Shown: positions 1 through 6,523 of the stretch, piece by piece
Layout: each line of letters starts with the position of its first letter
Numbering within the stretch: position 1 is the first letter of the stretch
Origin: PVC group bacterium
GTDB taxonomy: Bacteria > Verrucomicrobiota > Kiritimatiellia > UBA8416 > PXDI01
Direction: 5' to 3'
NCBI GenBank assembly: GCA_003565095.1
Contig: PXDI01000323.1
Span: forward strand, 1 to 6,799
Length of the DNA stretch: 6,799 nucleotides
Translations under genes and position numbers: made by a program
The notes under the pieces: generated by a model
What the model saw: only the letters and a program-made list of their open reading frames with translations
Told to the model about the DNA's origin: nothing
Databases searched by the model: none

Positions 1-2
1 AG

Positions 3-398
3 GCGGAAGCTCAGGCCAAAGCCGCCGGCGCACGCCGTACGGTAATGCTTAACGTGGCCGGGGCATATCATTCGCCGTTGATGGAATCTGCCGCGCAGCA
101 GCTCGCCGAAGTGCTGGCGGATGTTGCAATTCAGGCACCGGCGGTGCCGGTGGTATCGAATGTTACCGGGAAACCGCACGGTGCGCCGGATGAAATCCGG
201 CAGCAGATGCTCCGGCAGGTGACCGGTTCGGTGCGCTGGCTGGATTGTGTGGGTACCATGCAGACGATGGGCGTTGCCCGTTATATTGAAATCGGCCCGG
301 GTAAAGTGCTGGGCGGATTGATCAAACGGATTGACAAAGATGCCGAAACAGGTAATGTTCAAGATCTTGCTTCGCTTGAGCAGTTAAGCGTTAATTGA
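3..398 (+). CDS. fabD: Malonyl-CoA:ACP transacylase, C-terminal part (5' end outside window)
   Basis: FabD moves the malonyl group from CoA to the phosphopantetheine arm of acyl carrier protein in the cytoplasm, supplying the extender unit for type II fatty-acid synthesis. The frame is open from base 3, upstream of the first ATG at 45, and reads into the typical FabD segment AKAAGARRTVMLNVAGAYHS. The histidine of the GAYHSPLM motif (codon 69-71) matches the catalytic His of the Ser-His pair. Near the end the motif EIGPGKVLGGLIKRI matches the conserved FabD C-terminal EIGPG block. The nucleophilic-serine GHSLG motif and the N-terminal part lie outside the window. About 131 of the usual roughly 310 residues are present, and the reading frame is intact to its TGA. 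fabG begins 34 bp downstream, so the two are very probably co-transcribed. Identification is firm because motifs and neighbours agree. Confidence 0.95.
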   Translation, partial: AEAQAKAAGARRTVMLNVAGAYHSPLMESAAQQLAEVLADVAIQAPAVPVVSNVTGKPHGAPDEIRQQMLRQVTGSVRWLDCVGTMQTMGVARYIEIGPGKVLGGLIKRIDKDAETGNVQDLASLEQLSVN

Positions 399-420
399 GG
401 ATGACTTTCAAAATACAGAC

Positions 421-426
421 GGAGGG
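421..426 (+). promoter_or_regulatory. Shine-Dalgarno site of fabG
   Basis: GGAGGG lies 6-7 bases before the ATG at 433. A second in-frame ATG occurs at 439, but it would be about 13 bases from this site, so the site favours 433 as the start. Confidence 0.7.
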
Positions 427-432
427 CTTGTA

Positions 433-1179
433 ATGGGAATGCTTGAAGGTAAGACGGCACTGGTAACCGGTGCAGCGCGCGGGATCGGCCGGGCAATTGC
501 TGAAACCCTGGCGGCAGAGGGTGCGGATCTGGCGTTGTGTGATTTGCAGGCTGAATGGCTGGCGGATACCGCTGCGGCAGTAAAGGCGTTGGGCCGGCGC
601 GCCGAGGTGTTTGCAGTGGATGTCAGTAATTCTGGGCAGGTCCAGGCCGCCGTGGATGGCGCCGTGAAGACATTCACAAAACTGGATATTCTGGTAAATA
701 ATGCCGGCATCACCAAGGACGGTCTGATGGTACGCATGTCGGATGAAGACTGGGATGCGGTACTGAATGTCAACCTGAAGGGCACTTTTCTCTTTACCAA
801 GGCCGCGGCACGGCCGATGATGAAACAGCGCAGCGGCGCAATAATCAATATCGCCTCGATTATTGGCTTGATTGGCAATGCCGGTCAATGTAACTATGCA
901 GCATCGAAAGCCGGGGTAATTGCTTTCACAAAATCCAGCGCCAAAGAGCTGGCCGGTCGGAATATCCGGGTGAACGCGGTGGCGCCGGGCTTTATTGAAT
1001 CAAAGATGACGGAAGTGCTGTCGGAGGATGTGAAACAGCAGATGCTGGATGCCATACCGTTGAAGCGGTTTGGCGGAGCGGAGGATGTGGCCAGGGCGGT
1101 TTTGTTTCTGGCGGGTGACCATTCGTCGTATATTACCGGGCAGACGCTTTCGGTAAACGGCGGGATGGCAATGATGTAA
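433..1179 (+). CDS. fabG: 3-oxoacyl-ACP reductase FabG
   Basis: FabG reduces 3-oxoacyl-ACP to (R)-3-hydroxyacyl-ACP, the first reduction of each elongation cycle, in the cytoplasm and normally as a tetramer. The 248-residue length is standard for this short-chain dehydrogenase/reductase. The cofactor-binding glycine motif TGAARGIG is at residues 12-19 and NNAG at 89-92. The catalytic tetrad is complete: Asn114 (LNVNLKG), Ser142 (ASIIG), Tyr155 and Lys159 (YAASK). The C-terminal block ITGQTLSVNGGMAM is the usual FabG ending. At the end of the second beta strand (LALCDLQ) there is an acidic Asp37. In classical SDRs this residue favours NAD(H) over NADP(H), so cofactor choice may differ from the E. 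coli enzyme; this is inference. The gene follows fabD by 34 bp and precedes acpP by 47 bp, as in many fab operons. Confidence 0.96.
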   Translation: MGMLEGKTALVTGAARGIGRAIAETLAAEGADLALCDLQAEWLADTAAAVKALGRRAEVFAVDVSNSGQVQAAVDGAVKTFTKLDILVNNAGITKDGLMVRMSDEDWDAVLNVNLKGTFLFTKAAARPMMKQRSGAIINIASIIGLIGNAGQCNYAASKAGVIAFTKSSAKELAGRNIRVNAVAPGFIESKMTEVLSEDVKQQMLDAIPLKRFGGAEDVARAVLFLAGDHSSYITGQTLSVNGGMAMM

Positions 1180-1181
1180 CA

Positions 1182-1195
1182 GCCCCAGGAGGGGC
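1182..1195 (+). promoter_or_regulatory. Small GC hairpin between fabG and acpP
   Basis: GCCCC (1182-1186) and GGGGC (1191-1195) form a perfect 5-bp stem closed by the loop AGGA. It begins two bases after the fabG stop and ends 20 bases before the acpP ribosome-binding site. No T-run follows, so it is not an intrinsic terminator. It could stabilise the 5' end of a processed acpP message or be chance. The fold is visible, but the role is speculative. Confidence 0.3.
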
Positions 1196-1215
1196 AAGAG
1201 GTAGTAACCTAACAT

Positions 1216-1221
1216 AAGGAG
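1216..1221 (+). promoter_or_regulatory. Strong Shine-Dalgarno site of acpP
   Basis: AAGGAG sits 5 bases before the acpP ATG at 1227. It is among the closest matches to the anti-Shine-Dalgarno consensus in the window, which fits the high translation expected of acyl carrier protein. Confidence 0.75.
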
Positions 1222-1226
1222 CGATC

Positions 1227-1466
1227 ATGTCATTAGAGGACAAGGTCAAGGAAATCATCGTGGAACAGTTGGGCGTGAGTGCGGATCAGGTCAAGCCGGA
1301 AGCTTCGTTTATTGAAGATCTCGGCGCTGACTCACTTGATACGGTTGAACTGGTCATGGCTTTCGAAGAGGAATTCGGCGCGGAAATTCCGGATGAAGAC
1401 GCCGAAAAGCTGACAACCGTCGGTGGCGTTATTGAGTATCTTAAAGGCAAGGGCTTTGATGCCTAA
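1227..1466 (+). CDS. acpP: Acyl carrier protein
   Basis: ACP carries growing acyl chains as thioesters on a 4'-phosphopantetheine arm and shuttles them among the Fab enzymes and the acyltransferases for phospholipid and lipid A synthesis. The 79-residue, strongly acidic product has the hallmark motif EDLGADSLDTVELV, with the attachment serine at residue 36. Helix I (residues about 3-15), the acidic recognition helix II after Ser36 and the segment EEFGAEIPDEDAEKLTTV follow the standard four-helix bundle closely. The start is fixed by the Shine-Dalgarno site 5 bases upstream and by the normal N-terminus MSLEDKVKEII. The gene lies between fabG and fabF, the classic order. An intrinsic terminator begins 13 bp after its stop, suggesting that acpP transcripts often end here and that acpP is expressed above the downstream genes. 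Nothing in the protein is unusual. Confidence 0.98.
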   Translation: MSLEDKVKEIIVEQLGVSADQVKPEASFIEDLGADSLDTVELVMAFEEEFGAEIPDEDAEKLTTVGGVIEYLKGKGFDA

Positions 1467-1479
1467 GCAGTGCTAATGG

Positions 1480-1519
1480 GCCGGGGCGGCGCTTATTTCA
1501 CGCGCCGTTCCGGCTTTTT
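1480..1519 (+). terminator. Intrinsic terminator/attenuator between acpP and fabF
   Basis: The arms 1480-1492 and 1502-1514 pair over 13 bp (11 Watson-Crick pairs and two G-U pairs), with a 9-base loop at 1493-1501. Five T residues follow directly at 1515-1519. The GC-rich stem plus T-run is the standard rho-independent form for the + strand. Only 51 bp separate the T-run from the fabF start and I see no convincing promoter there. It therefore probably acts as a partial terminator that lowers fabF-tamA-tamB transcription relative to acpP. Confidence 0.85.
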
Positions 1520-1555
1520 CTAAAATTTCCCCGTGGGTGAGCATGTCGGGGCAGC

Positions 1556-1560
1556 AGGAG
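1556..1560 (+). promoter_or_regulatory. Shine-Dalgarno site of fabF
   Basis: AGGAG lies 10 bases before the ATG at 1571, slightly farther than ideal. The start is nevertheless secure because the protein begins with the canonical FabF N-terminus MRRVVVTGIGVVSPVG. Confidence 0.55.
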
Positions 1561-1570
1561 TTTTGAGAAG

Positions 1571-2809
1571 ATGAGAAGGGTCGTCGTCACAGGGATTGGG
1601 GTGGTCTCTCCCGTTGGATCTGAATTGCAGACTTTCTGGACGCGCATTCGGGAGGGACAGTCGGGAATCGGACCGATTACCAAATTTGATGCCTCACGCA
1701 TCGACAGCCGGATTGCTGGGCAGGTAAAAGAATTTGATCCGGATGCATTTGTTCCGAAAAAAGAGCAGCGCCGGATGGATGAGTTCAGTCTTTTCGGTAT
1801 GGCGGCTGCCGATATGGCGATAGCCGACGCAGGCTTAGCGGATGACGGCGGCGACCAGACCCGCAAGGGGGTAGTGGTCGGGTCCGGTATCGGCGGACTG
1901 CGCACCCTCGAAATCCAGCATTCGGTATTACTGGAAAAGGGCCCTTCACGCTGTTCACCGTTTATGATCCCGCAGATGATCAGCAATATGGCCGCAGGCT
2001 TGATTGCCATTAAACATAATTTTCAGGGCCCGAATTATTCGGTGGTTTCAGCATGTGCCTCGGCCGCGCATTCAATTGGCGATGCCATGAAAATTATCCA
2101 GCGCGGCGATGCAGACGTAATGCTGGCCGGCGGAACAGAGGCCTCGGTAACCGAGCTGGGCGTCGCCGGTTTTGCTGCGATGAAGGCTTTGAGTACACGT
2201 AATGATGATCCGCAGCACGCTAGCCGTCCGTTTGACCGTGATCGTGACGGTTTTGTGATTGGCGAAGGTGCCGGAATTCTTGTGCTGGAAGATCTCGACC
2301 GCGCGGTTGCGCGCGGTGCCAGAATCTACTGCGAGGTTGCCGGATTCGGTATGACTTGTGATGCCTACCATATTACCGCCCCGGCCGAAACCGGCGAGGG
2401 TGCAACCCGTGCAATGAAAATGGCGATGAATGATGCCGGACTCAATCCGGACGAAATCTCCTATATCAATGCGCATGGAACAAGTACACCGCTCAATGAC
2501 AAGATTGAGACACGTGCGATCAAGGGCGCGCTGGGTGAAGAGGCTGCGCGCAAGGTGATGATCAGTTCTTCAAAATCGATGACCGGGCATCTGCTGGGTG
2601 CCGCGGCCGGCATTGAGTCGGCTGTGTGCTGTATGGCAATGCTGCATGGGGTTGTGCCTCCGACAATTAATCACGAGAATCCTGATCCTGAGTGCGATCT
2701 GGATTATGTGCCGAATGTCGCCCGTGAGGCAAAAGTGAGCGCCTGTCTCAACAATTCGCTGGGATTCGGCGGGCACAATGCCTGCCTCGCATTCAAAGCA
2801 TATCAATAA
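1571..2809 (+). CDS. fabF: 3-oxoacyl-ACP synthase II (KAS II)
   Basis: FabF condenses malonyl-ACP with an acyl-ACP, extending the chain by two carbons with release of CO2; it acts as a cytoplasmic homodimer. The 412-residue length matches the family. The catalytic triad is present: nucleophile Cys162 in SACASAAHSIGDA, His302 in NAHGTSTPLND and His340 in MTGHLLGAAG-type sequence (here MTGHLLGAAAG), with the conserved Lys335 in SSKSMTGH. The glycine-rich C-terminal signature LGFGGHNACL includes Phe399, the position of the gating phenylalanine in FabF enzymes. The Cys-His-His triad separates it from FabH-type (Cys-His-Asn) enzymes, and its length and its place after acpP favour FabF over FabB. 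It is separated from acpP by 104 bp containing a terminator, and its TAA stop overlaps the tamA start by one base. The reading frame is intact with no odd features. Confidence 0.96.
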   Translation: MRRVVVTGIGVVSPVGSELQTFWTRIREGQSGIGPITKFDASRIDSRIAGQVKEFDPDAFVPKKEQRRMDEFSLFGMAAADMAIADAGLADDGGDQTRKGVVVGSGIGGLRTLEIQHSVLLEKGPSRCSPFMIPQMISNMAAGLIAIKHNFQGPNYSVVSACASAAHSIGDAMKIIQRGDADVMLAGGTEASVTELGVAGFAAMKALSTRNDDPQHASRPFDRDRDGFVIGEGAGILVLEDLDRAVARGARIYCEVAGFGMTCDAYHITAPAETGEGATRAMKMAMNDAGLNPDEISYINAHGTSTPLNDKIETRAIKGALGEEAARKVMISSSKSMTGHLLGAAAGIESAVCCMAMLHGVVPPTINHENPDPECDLDYVPNVAREAKVSACLNNSLGFGGHNACLAFKAYQ

Positions 2810-2811
2810 TG
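2807..2811 (+). promoter_or_regulatory. fabF stop / tamA start overlap (TAATG)
   Basis: The TAA of fabF (2807-2809) and the ATG of tamA (2809-2811) share one base. No clear Shine-Dalgarno sequence is seen in the preceding 20 bases, so tamA translation probably depends on ribosomes finishing fabF (translational coupling). Confidence 0.7.
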
Positions 2812-4584
2812 CCCCGTAAAGCTATCGCTGCTGCTGTTCTGGTTGCACTCCAGTCGGTAGCAGCGTTTTGTTTTGCTGAGGAAGATATCAGGTACACCGT
2901 AAAACTGCGCGGCGTAAGCACAGCAGCCCTGCGGCGTGAAATGCGCTCAGAGGCTGATACCGTGCTGTTGCGCCGCCGCCGCCCTCGTTCAGTGCTGCAA
3001 CTCCGGCGCCGTATTGAACGCGATGTTCTCCGCTTTGAAACACTGCTGCGGTCTTACGGTTATTACTCCGCAGAAATTGAATACGTCATTGAACCGCGCC
3101 GCCGCCGCCGGCAGGTCGTTTTTCTGGTCGATAAAGGTCCGCAGTTCCGTATTGGTAACAGCAAAGTGGTTCCGGCAGATGCCTTCGCCCGTGAATTGGT
3201 GTTGGATCAGAATACAAGCGGACTGGTTGCCGGGCAGCCGGCGATTGCCCTCGATATCACTCGTGCCGCACAGCAGATTGCGGAATATTGCCGGCAGCAC
3301 GGGTACCCCTTTGCGGCAGCCGCAGTTAAGGAGGTTGTGGTTGACCACGCATTGCGATCGGTGGATGTGCTGTTTTCTGTGGAAGCAGGGACCCCGGCCG
3401 TTTTTGGAACTTTTGAGGTTAGTGGACTGGAAAAAGTGCGCCGAAAGTTTGTCGCGGCAAGGATTAAATGGCAGGAAGGTGATCCATACGACAGTGCTGT
3501 CATAACCGCGACGCGGGATGCCCTGGCAGGCAGCGGGCTCTTTTCCGTATTACGCTTTGAACATGCTGATGAGACGGATGCCGATGGCCGGCTGGCGGTT
3601 CATCTGGACTTACGCGAGCGAGCCCACCGTTCGGTGGCCCTGGGGACAGGCTATCACAGTGATGACGGAATGCGTGCTTCGGCCGCATGGGAGCATCGCA
3701 ACCTGCGCGGCGGCGGTGAGCGGTTAATGTGCGATGTGCAGGTGACCGAATACAGTTACGGTGCCGGTGCCCGTCTGCGGATTCCTGCAATCGCGCGGCC
3801 CGGCCGCTTTGTCATCATCCGCTTGCAAGGGGGCGTTGAAAAGCCCGATGCCTTTGAAAGCCGCAGTATTGCATTTCAGAGCCTGCTGGAGACTCCGCTT
3901 GGCAGTAACTGGACATTCGGGCGGGGGCTCGGGGTGAAGTATGCCGATGTCCGGGATGAGGTCGGCGCAGAACACTATAATCTGCTGTATATTCCTTTGC
4001 TGCTGGATGGGACTACTGTGAATAACCCGCTCGATCCGCACCGTGGTATGCGCTGGTTTATATATACCGCCCCTTATGTCGATACGCTTGATTCATCAAC
4101 AACTTTTCTGAAATCGCGGACGGGGGTCTCGTATTACCGGCGTATTGCACGGCGGCCGGCGCTGACCGCTGCCGCCAGATGTACCGCCGGAAGTATCGTC
4201 GGCACCGCGCATTCAGTCATCCCGGCGGATGAACGTTTTTATGCCGGGGGCGGGGGGTCGGTGCGCGGTTATGCCTATCAGTCAGTCGGCCCTTTGTATG
4301 AAAACGGAAAACCGCGCGGCGGACGTTCTTACGGGCTGCTTTCGGCCGAATTGCGCTGGCGCGTCGGCGGCAACTGGGGGCTGGTTGCTTTTGCCGACGG
4401 CGGCATGGTTGATTTGGATGGTGTGCCGTTCGCCGGTGATTCCTTCTTCCGCGGCGTCGGCGGCGGCATGCGCTATTTCACCCCGGTCGGACCATTACGC
4501 GCGGATGTGGCAGTGCCGCTTGATAAACGTGATGGAATCGATGACAGCTTTCAGGTTTATGTGAGTCTGGGACAGGCTTTTTAG
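2809..4584 (+). CDS. tamA: TamA-like outer-membrane Omp85 protein (POTRA domains plus beta barrel)
   Basis: TamA is the outer-membrane half of the translocation and assembly module, a BamA relative that works with TamB in envelope assembly. The 591-residue product (E. coli TamA is 577) starts with a signal peptide: basic MPRK, a hydrophobic stretch to about residue 20, and likely cleavage after Ala23 (CFA-EE). Three POTRA domains follow at about 27-118 (with the SYGYY turn and VDKGPQFRIG end), 118-194 (CRQHGYPFA, FSVEAGTPAVFG) and 197-272 (EGDPYDSAVI, SGLFSVLRF). The barrel spans about 273-591. It contains FYAGGGGSVRGYAYQSVGP with the lid-loop VRGY motif (485-488) shared by the Omp85 family, then the closing strands TPVGPLRADVAVPL and a terminal phenylalanine typical of outer-membrane barrels. 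Three POTRAs rather than five, and tamB next door, favour TamA over BamA. POTRA1 carries unusual arginine runs (55-58 and 97-101). The start overlaps the fabF stop. Confidence 0.9.
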   Translation: MPRKAIAAAVLVALQSVAAFCFAEEDIRYTVKLRGVSTAALRREMRSEADTVLLRRRRPRSVLQLRRRIERDVLRFETLLRSYGYYSAEIEYVIEPRRRRRQVVFLVDKGPQFRIGNSKVVPADAFARELVLDQNTSGLVAGQPAIALDITRAAQQIAEYCRQHGYPFAAAAVKEVVVDHALRSVDVLFSVEAGTPAVFGTFEVSGLEKVRRKFVAARIKWQEGDPYDSAVITATRDALAGSGLFSVLRFEHADETDADGRLAVHLDLRERAHRSVALGTGYHSDDGMRASAAWEHRNLRGGGERLMCDVQVTEYSYGAGARLRIPAIARPGRFVIIRLQGGVEKPDAFESRSIAFQSLLETPLGSNWTFGRGLGVKYADVRDEVGAEHYNLLYIPLLLDGTTVNNPLDPHRGMRWFIYTAPYVDTLDSSTTFLKSRTGVSYYRRIARRPALTAAARCTAGSIVGTAHSVIPADERFYAGGGGSVRGYAYQSVGPLYENGKPRGGRSYGLLSAELRWRVGGNWGLVAFADGGMVDLDGVPFAGDSFFRGVGGGMRYFTPVGPLRADVAVPLDKRDGIDDSFQVYVSLGQAF

Positions 4585-4585
4585 C

Positions 4586-6520
4586 ATGCTAACAATCAAG
4601 ATAACACTGAAAATTATCACCAAGCTGACGCTGCTATGCGTGCTGCTGATTGTTCTATTGACGGCTTTTGTTTTGAGCCCGCCGGGTTTGAAACTGGCTG
4701 CTATATATGCCGGTCGGCTGGTGAAATCAGAAACCGGCCTGAATTCAGGATTAAGCGGCATGCGGTGGTCGTTCCGTCCGCTCACTCTGCATGTATCACA
4801 GTTTGAGCTTGCCCGTGATCATGAAACGCCGTTTATTGTCCTGGAAAATATGCGCCTGTCTTTTTTGCGGTTTTCGCGTGACTTTCCTGTAAGCGCCGCC
4901 GCTGATATATCGCACTTTCTGCCGCCGGTGCCGGGAATCGGTTATTTTGACGACAGTGCGGCTCTTTCCGGCCGCTTTCTGCTGGACGGTAGCCTGGCGG
5001 CCCCGCGTGCGGTATTAACCCTTCAAAGCGGAGCAATCCGCCCGCGTGACGACCGCTATTGGGACGGACCGCCGGCCGGATTATGGTTTTCAATACTAGC
5101 CGCCGACGGGCGGTTAGTGTCTGAAATGCGTCTTGACGGACTGCCGGGACAGCCGCTTGCCGCGCGGCTGGATCTGCCGGTCGATGCCACCGTCAGACCG
5201 TTCCGCTTTGGCTTCAGACCGGATGGAAGTGTCAGCGGTTCGCTGTCGGCTGCGACAGATCTGGGGGCGCTGTCACGCTTGCTGGTGCTGGATGTGCACC
5301 GTTTACATGGGACTTTTACTGCCGCCATGAGTCTGGACGGAACTGTGGATGAACCACATTTTACCGGAGGTATAGGCTGGCAGGGCGGTTATGAAAATGA
5401 GCGGACAGGTACAATTCTACGGAATATCGAGTTATTAATGGGAGCCTCCCGCGACCGTCTGGTTATCGAACGTGCCGCGGCGGTTGATGGAGCCCGCGGC
5501 AGCATTACCGCCGCCGGGGATGTCCTTTTGCGCCACGGACGCACGCTGCCGTATGAGTTTGTTATTCAGCTTGATGATCTTGAATTAATGAGGACTGACA
5601 CTGCTGTGGCATCCGGCAGCGGTAAGCTTACATTGAAAGGCAGCAGTGAGGCGGCCATGCTGCAAGGTGCACTGGTTATCTCCCCGCTGGAGATAAACAT
5701 TCCCGAGAGAATCGGTGCGACGGCCGTTGCATTGCCCGTCAGGGAGATAAATCTGCCGCCGGGGCGTATGACTGTACCTGCCGCCGAACCACAAGCGATG
5801 AATTATCCGTTTGGTCTTGATGTGCGGATCGACATTCCTGACCGGGCATATGTGCGTGGACGCGGGCTTGATTCCGAGTGGGGCGGACGGTTGCATATCG
5901 ATGGCAATATCTCTCGTCCGGTTGTCAGCGGCGAGTTTTCGGTTATTCGTGGAAGGTTTATGTTTTTCGGACGGCGGCTGGTCATCCGCCGCGGCCGGAT
6001 CATGCTGGATGGCGCATTTCCACCTGCGCCTATACTGGATGTTGCAGCGGTGGTGCGCACCGCAGGCATCACGGCTAATATGGAATTGTCGGGCAGCCTG
6101 GCTGCGCCGGTTGTCGCGCTTTACTCTGTACCGGAACTGCCGGAAGATGAATTGCTCGCCCGTCTCCTTTTCGGGCGTGATGTTGCGCGCATTTCGCCTT
6201 TGCAGGCGCTGACTATGGCACGTGCCGCCAATACCCTGCGCGGACGGCGCAGCACCGTCGATTTGCTGGGTGAGGGCCGCCGTTTACTGCATGTTGACCA
6301 ACTGGATATCCGCGAAGCGGAAACAGAAGGTGAACAGCCGGTTGTCAGTGTGGGTAAGTATCTTGGCGACAGAATCTTTCTTGAGTTTGAGCGCGGGCTG
6401 GGCATCGACGCAAGCCGGGCGGTAATGCAGATTGAGTTGACGCCGCGTATCAGTCTGGAAACAGAAGCCGGCACAGAAGCCGATGCCGGACTCGGACTGC
6501 TCTGGACATGGGAGTACTGA
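4586..6520 (+). CDS. tamB: TamB-like translocation/assembly module protein, short form (DUF490 C-terminus)
   Basis: TamB is anchored in the inner membrane and spans the periplasm as a long hydrophobic beta groove that meets TamA. Family members assist phospholipid transport to the outer membrane and insertion of some outer-membrane proteins. The 644-residue product has a basic N-terminus and one membrane segment at about residues 14-31 (LTLLCVLLIVLLTAFVL). A beta-rich middle follows, with recurring AsmA-like units such as LDGSLAAPRAVL (133-144), LDGTVDEPHFTG (250-261) and IDGNISRPVVSG (438-449). The C-terminal DUF490 domain is clear: GEFSVIRGRFMFFGRRLVI, then SVPELPEDELLARLLFGRD (514-532), VSVGKYLGDRIFLEFERGL (587-605) and the ending GLGLLWTWEY. 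E. coli TamB is about twice as long (about 1,260), yet both ends are intact, so this is a naturally short form, not a truncation. It begins one base after the tamA stop, with GGGACAGG in the tamA 3' end as a possible ribosome site. Confidence 0.88.
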   Translation: MLTIKITLKIITKLTLLCVLLIVLLTAFVLSPPGLKLAAIYAGRLVKSETGLNSGLSGMRWSFRPLTLHVSQFELARDHETPFIVLENMRLSFLRFSRDFPVSAAADISHFLPPVPGIGYFDDSAALSGRFLLDGSLAAPRAVLTLQSGAIRPRDDRYWDGPPAGLWFSILAADGRLVSEMRLDGLPGQPLAARLDLPVDATVRPFRFGFRPDGSVSGSLSAATDLGALSRLLVLDVHRLHGTFTAAMSLDGTVDEPHFTGGIGWQGGYENERTGTILRNIELLMGASRDRLVIERAAAVDGARGSITAAGDVLLRHGRTLPYEFVIQLDDLELMRTDTAVASGSGKLTLKGSSEAAMLQGALVISPLEINIPERIGATAVALPVREINLPPGRMTVPAAEPQAMNYPFGLDVRIDIPDRAYVRGRGLDSEWGGRLHIDGNISRPVVSGEFSVIRGRFMFFGRRLVIRRGRIMLDGAFPPAPILDVAAVVRTAGITANMELSGSLAAPVVALYSVPELPEDELLARLLFGRDVARISPLQALTMARAANTLRGRRSTVDLLGEGRRLLHVDQLDIREAETEGEQPVVSVGKYLGDRIFLEFERGLGIDASRAVMQIELTPRISLETEAGTEADAGLGLLWTWEY

Positions 6521-6523
6521 GCT

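Noticed and set aside
391..888. Long antisense open frames (165 and 156 codons) opposite fabG
   Set aside because: They lie wholly opposite a gene with complete FabG motifs. Their translations have odd composition and no recognisable domain, and no ribosome site was seen. They are products of GC-rich codon use.
1455..1480. Possible fabF promoter (TTGATG ... TAATGG) at the acpP 3' end
   Set aside because: The spacer is about 12 bases, too short for a sigma-70 type promoter, and any transcript would run straight into the terminator stem.
2298..2317. Seven-bp perfect inverted repeat inside fabF
   Set aside because: It encodes the Arg/Ala-rich stretch RAVARG, has no T-run and is of a size expected by chance in GC-rich coding DNA.
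2072..2476. Antisense open frame opposite fabF
   Set aside because: It covers the fabF catalytic region, has a composition unlike real proteins and no start signals.
2860..2880. Possible lipoprotein cleavage at Cys21 of TamA
   Set aside because: Phe at the position before Cys does not fit a lipobox, whereas CFA followed by Glu-Glu fits signal peptidase I, as expected for a barrel protein.
2936..3505. 189-codon open frame on the + strand inside tamA in another frame
   Set aside because: The product is rich in Cys and Trp with no domain signal, while the overlapping tamA frame shows clear POTRA motifs across the same bases.
2809..4584. BamA as an alternative identity for the Omp85 protein
   Set aside because: BamA has five POTRA domains and about 800 residues. 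Here three POTRA domains and 591 residues fit TamA, and a DUF490 gene follows immediately.
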